Below are positions 14,652 to 16,825 of a DNA stretch of 16,825 nt, piece by piece. Position numbers and translations under genes: made by a program. Location of the stretch: NCBI GenBank assembly GCA_023424865.1, contig JAFADM010000030.1, forward strand, positions 1-16,825, written 5' to 3'. Origin of the DNA: Bacillota bacterium. Its GTDB lineage: Bacteria > Bacillota_A > Clostridia > DSM-8532. How positions within the stretch are numbered: the stretch's first letter is position 1; every line of letters starts with the position of its first letter. The notes beneath the pieces are model-generated. The model saw only the letters and a list, made by a program, of their open reading frames with translations, was not told the DNA's origin and ran no database searches.

Positions 14652-16100
14652 TCAAAGCCCGGGGACAAGGCGCCCCGTTCTTTTTTCAATGGCCCGTCCG
14701 ACTTTCAGGAGGAGCTTTTCGGAAAAAGGCTTACCGATAAGCTGTATACCGATGGGCAAACCGTCGGGAGAAAGCCCGCAGGGTACAACGAGTGCGGGAA
14801 GACCGGCCAGATTGATGCTGACGGTGTGGATATCGCTCAGGTACATTTTTAACGGATCCTCCATCTTTTCTCCAATGGGGAAGGCCGTGGTGGGATATAC
14901 CGGTGAAGCAATAAGATCCACCTCATCAAAAGCCCGGTTAAAATCGTCCGCGATCATGCGCCTTACCTTCAGTGCTTTATTATAAAGCGCATCGTGGTAG
15001 CCTGAGCTTAACGCATGGGTGCCAAGGAGAATACGGCGCTTAACCTCTCTGCCGAAGCCTTCGCCCCGGGAGAGCCGGTAGAGTTCCGAAAGATTAGTGG
15101 CCTTTTCGCTGCGGTAGCCGTACTTAATGCCGTCATACCGGGCCAGATTGGCACTGGCCTCCGAGGACGAGATCAGGTAATAGGCAGGTACGGCATGGGC
15201 CGTTGCAGGAAGGGAGATATCACGGGATTGGGAGCCTTCAAGCTCCAGATCCGACAAGGCTTTTAAAATGCCGTTTTTAACCGAAGCATCCAGCCCTTCG
15301 TCAAAATACTGCCTGGGAATACCGATATTAAGACCCTTAACGCCATCCTCCAGTCCCTCCAGATAGTTCTCGGGCGCTCTGTCCACGGAGGTGGAATCCA
15401 GGGGGTCTCTGCCGGAAATGGCGTTCATAACAAGAGCGCAGTCGGCTACGTCCTTGGTAAGAGGTCCTATCTGATCCAAAGAGGATGCGAAGGCCACAAG
15501 ACCATAACGGGACACCGCACCGTAGGTGGGCTTTAATCCCACAACACCGCAAAAGGATGCCGGCTGTCTGACGGAGCCTCCCGTATCCGATCCCAGGGTG
15601 AAGGCGGCCAGATCCGCCGAAACTGCCGCAGCGGAACCACCGCTTGATCCACCGGGGACATAGCCCTTATTCCAGGGATTTTTAACAACGCCGAAGGCAG
15701 AGTTTTCATTGGAGCTGCCCATGGCGAATTCATCCATATTTAGCTTGCCAAGAAGAACAGCACCTCGCTCCGATAGGTTTTTTACAACTGTTGCGGAATA
15801 AGGAGGAACAAAATTCCCCAGCATTTTTGAAGCACAGGTAGTTTTTACACCTTCTGTGCACATATTATCCTTAATACCCATGGGGATACCCAGGAAAGGG
15901 CCTTCTTCACCGCGATCAAGGCGGCTCTGAGCTTCACGGGCCATTTTGAGCGCTTCTTCTTCACTCACTGTAAGGTAGCAATTGAGCTCCTCATGCTCCT
16001 TGATGCGATCAAGATAAGCCTTCGTCAGCTCCTCTGAGCCGATCTTTCTCTGTCGCAGCAGGTCACCTGTCTCTTTTATCGTTAAACTGCAAATACTCAT
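14652..16100 (-). CDS. gatA: Asp/Glu-tRNA amidotransferase subunit A
   Basis: This is the glutaminase/amidase subunit of GatCAB: it releases ammonia from glutamine and passes it to GatB. From the ATG at 16100 it has 482 residues, the usual size. The amidase-signature triad is visible: Lys77 (GIPMGIKDNM), cis-Ser152 (GGSSGGSAAAV) and nucleophile Ser176 (GSDTGGSVRQPAS), with the same spacing as in S. aureus GatA. The frame is open 11 codons further up, to 16133. The ATG at 16100 is preferred because it overlaps the gatC stop as ATGA, has GGTGGA 7 nt upstream, and begins MSICSLTIKETGDLLR, the normal family N-terminus. Translational coupling with gatC follows from the overlap. Confidence 0.95.
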   Translation of the reverse strand: MSICSLTIKETGDLLRQRKIGSEELTKAYLDRIKEHEELNCYLTVSEEEALKMAREAQSRLDRGEEGPFLGIPMGIKDNMCTEGVKTTCASKMLGNFVPPYSATVVKNLSERGAVLLGKLNMDEFAMGSSNENSAFGVVKNPWNKGYVPGGSSGGSAAAVSADLAAFTLGSDTGGSVRQPASFCGVVGLKPTYGAVSRYGLVAFASSLDQIGPLTKDVADCALVMNAISGRDPLDSTSVDRAPENYLEGLEDGVKGLNIGIPRQYFDEGLDASVKNGILKALSDLELEGSQSRDISLPATAHAVPAYYLISSSEASANLARYDGIKYGYRSEKATNLSELYRLSRGEGFGREVKRRILLGTHALSSGYHDALYNKALKVRRMIADDFNRAFDEVDLIASPVYPTTAFPIGEKMEDPLKMYLSDIHTVSINLAGLPALVVPCGLSPDGLPIGIQLIGKPFSEKLLLKVGRAIEKRTGRLVPGL

Positions 16101-16390
16101 ATTGATTCCACCACACTTGGTACAAGATAGCATCCATCATCGGATACAGGCGCACATTTCAGCAATTCATCCCTGCGATCTTCATTTACAGGAAGGTCTT
16201 CCCTTAAAACATTTCTAAGCGGGAGAACATGCTCCATGGGCTTTACATCTCCTGTATCGATAAGCGCTAGCTGCTCCATATAGCCCATAATCATATCCAA
16301 ATCCTTGGCAAAGGCCTCCCTGTCCTTTTCATCAATGGCAAGTGCCGCCAAATCCGCAATTCTGACCAGGGTTTCACCACTTGTCGCCAT
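16097..16390 (-). CDS. gatC: Asp/Glu-tRNA amidotransferase subunit C
   Basis: This small subunit of 97 residues wraps around GatA and GatB and stabilises the complex. The family pattern is clear: VRIADLAALAIDEKDREAFAKDLDMIMGYMEQLALIDT, then VKPMEHVLPLRNVLREDLP and a closing DGCYLVPSVVES. The ATG at 16390 has AAGGAAGG upstream. It is the first gene of the operon and its stop overlaps the gatA start. About 300 bp upstream hold two candidate promoters and one hairpin. No T-box signature was found in that leader. Confidence 0.94.
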   Translation of the reverse strand: MATSGETLVRIADLAALAIDEKDREAFAKDLDMIMGYMEQLALIDTGDVKPMEHVLPLRNVLREDLPVNEDRRDELLKCAPVSDDGCYLVPSVVESI

Positions 16391-16415
16391 TTTGCATCCT
16401 TCCTTTCAAAAGCAC

Positions 16416-16442
16416 AAGGGGCAGTTCATTACTGAGCCCCTT
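16416..16442 (-). other. Hairpin in the gatC leader
   Basis: On the minus strand AAGGGG pairs with CCCCUU and, after a two-base bulge, CAGU pairs with ACUG around an AAUGA loop. It lies about 25 nt before the gatC start codon and has only a weak U stretch after it (GUGCUUUUG). It could be a weak attenuator or an mRNA stabiliser. No competing structure was found. Confidence 0.4.
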
Positions 16443-16511
16443 CGTTCAGGGAAATGCTGCCACTCCCCTTCACCTGCTCCATTTGTATGGTAGCCGGTTT
16501 TAAATTTCATT

Positions 16512-16624
16512 TTTATAGTATATCCGCCAGGCTGTCAACGAGCCCTAAGACCTGTGATTTTCAGCTTATTTCAATCTTTTCCGAGCATTTTAATTATTAT
16601 AGCATGATAAAATTACCAGTGCAA
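16512..16624 (-). promoter_or_regulatory. Two candidate promoters of gatCAB
   Basis: On the minus strand the distal promoter has TTGCAC (16619-16624), a 17-bp spacer and a perfect TATAAT (16596-16601). A second has a perfect TTGACA (16533-16538), a short 15-bp spacer and TATAAA (16512-16517). The distal one is the better match and gives a leader of about 200 nt. The rest of the 300-bp gap up to 16690 shows only small palindromes such as AGGCA-AGC-TGCCT, without a T-run. Confidence 0.6.
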
Positions 16625-16690
16625 GGCAGCTTGCCTCATCCTGCAAATCTTAAAGATTATCGAAAGAATCCTTTATGAAACTTATGCCTG

Positions 16691-16825
16691 CTATGGCAGA
16701 TCGGCCATCCGATAACCCACACCCAATTCGGTTAGAATGAATTTGGGCTCAGTGGGTTTGTCCTCCAGCTTACGCCGTATATTTGCCATATTAACACGAA
16801 GAAGCTGGTTTTCGCTGTTATAGAA
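16691..16825 (-). CDS. OmpR/KdpE-type response regulator, C-terminal end
   Basis: The minus-strand frame from the window edge to a TAG at 16691-16693 encodes 44 residues: the end of a winged-helix DNA-binding domain. The recognition-helix segment LLRVNMANIRRKLE and the wing KFILTELGVGYRMAD match the Trans_reg_C family. The VNMANIRRKLEDxPxxPxFILTExGVGYRM pattern is closest to KdpE, the regulator of potassium uptake genes. The receiver domain and the partner kinase lie outside the window. It has the same orientation as gatCAB and ends about 300 bp before it. No terminator is visible after the stop. Confidence 0.8.
   Translation of the reverse strand, partial: FYNSENQLLRVNMANIRRKLEDKPTEPKFILTELGVGYRMADLP

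Noticed and set aside
16391..16600. A T-box riboswitch in the gatCAB leader.
   Set aside because: No TGGNACCGCG-like T-box sequence and no clear terminator/antiterminator pair were found; only one hairpin with a weak U-tract.
1..16825. CRISPR array, rRNA or tRNA genes, toxin-antitoxin or defence genes, replication origin.
   Set aside because: No regularly spaced direct repeats, no rRNA or complete tRNA sequences and no proteins of such systems were seen on either strand.

Overview
The window looks like a chromosomal segment from a Gram-positive, probably clostridial (Firmicutes/Clostridia) bacterium. Supporting signs are strong AGGAG-type ribosome binding sites, sigma-A-like promoters with 17-bp spacers, hairpin-plus-U terminators, a type III glutamine synthetase (GlnN), a GatCAB tRNA amidotransferase operon, a lipoprotein-anchored LplA/LplB/LplC-type sugar importer, and ANTAR-type leader RNAs, which are well known in this group. 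The species cannot be named from sequence alone.

Left part (1-8321), carbohydrate use. The 3' end of a sialidase-fold (BNR-like) protein runs into a convergent cytoplasmic GH28 family glycosidase. Divergent from GH28 is a dihydrodipicolinate synthase/N-acetylneuraminate lyase superfamily enzyme. Then, on the minus strand, comes an import operon: solute-binding lipoprotein, permease, permease, with a stem-loop after the first gene. No ATPase gene is present, so a shared ATPase elsewhere is implied. An AraC-family regulator lies beyond a 1.17-kb gap that holds a decayed IS630-family transposase and a 40-bp imperfect inverted repeat 223 bp apart. The likely substrate is a pectin-derived or other uronate-containing oligosaccharide, imported whole and trimmed inside the cell; this is inference.

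Middle part (8511-13034), nitrogen assimilation. glnN (minus) and an ammonium transporter fused to a P-II domain (plus) are transcribed divergently. Each has a leader with an intrinsic terminator whose 5' arm overlaps a small hairpin carrying a hexaloop with A at position 1 and G at position 4. That is the hallmark of RNA bound by ANTAR-domain antiterminators. The amt leader has both expected hairpins (loops ACAGAA and AAAGAT). The glnN leader has one canonical hairpin (loop AAAGGC) and one hexaloop hairpin without the signature bases. One antiterminator protein, not encoded here, could therefore switch on ammonium uptake and glutamine synthesis together. This is the most notable finding in the window.

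Right part (13059-16825), housekeeping. The gatC-gatA-gatB operon (minus) makes Gln-tRNA(Gln) and/or Asn-tRNA(Asn) by transamidation. gatC and gatA overlap by ATGA, but gatA and gatB are separated by about 85 bp holding two adjacent hairpins, one shaped like a tRNA T-arm. The window ends in the C-terminal part of a KdpE/OmpR-type response regulator.
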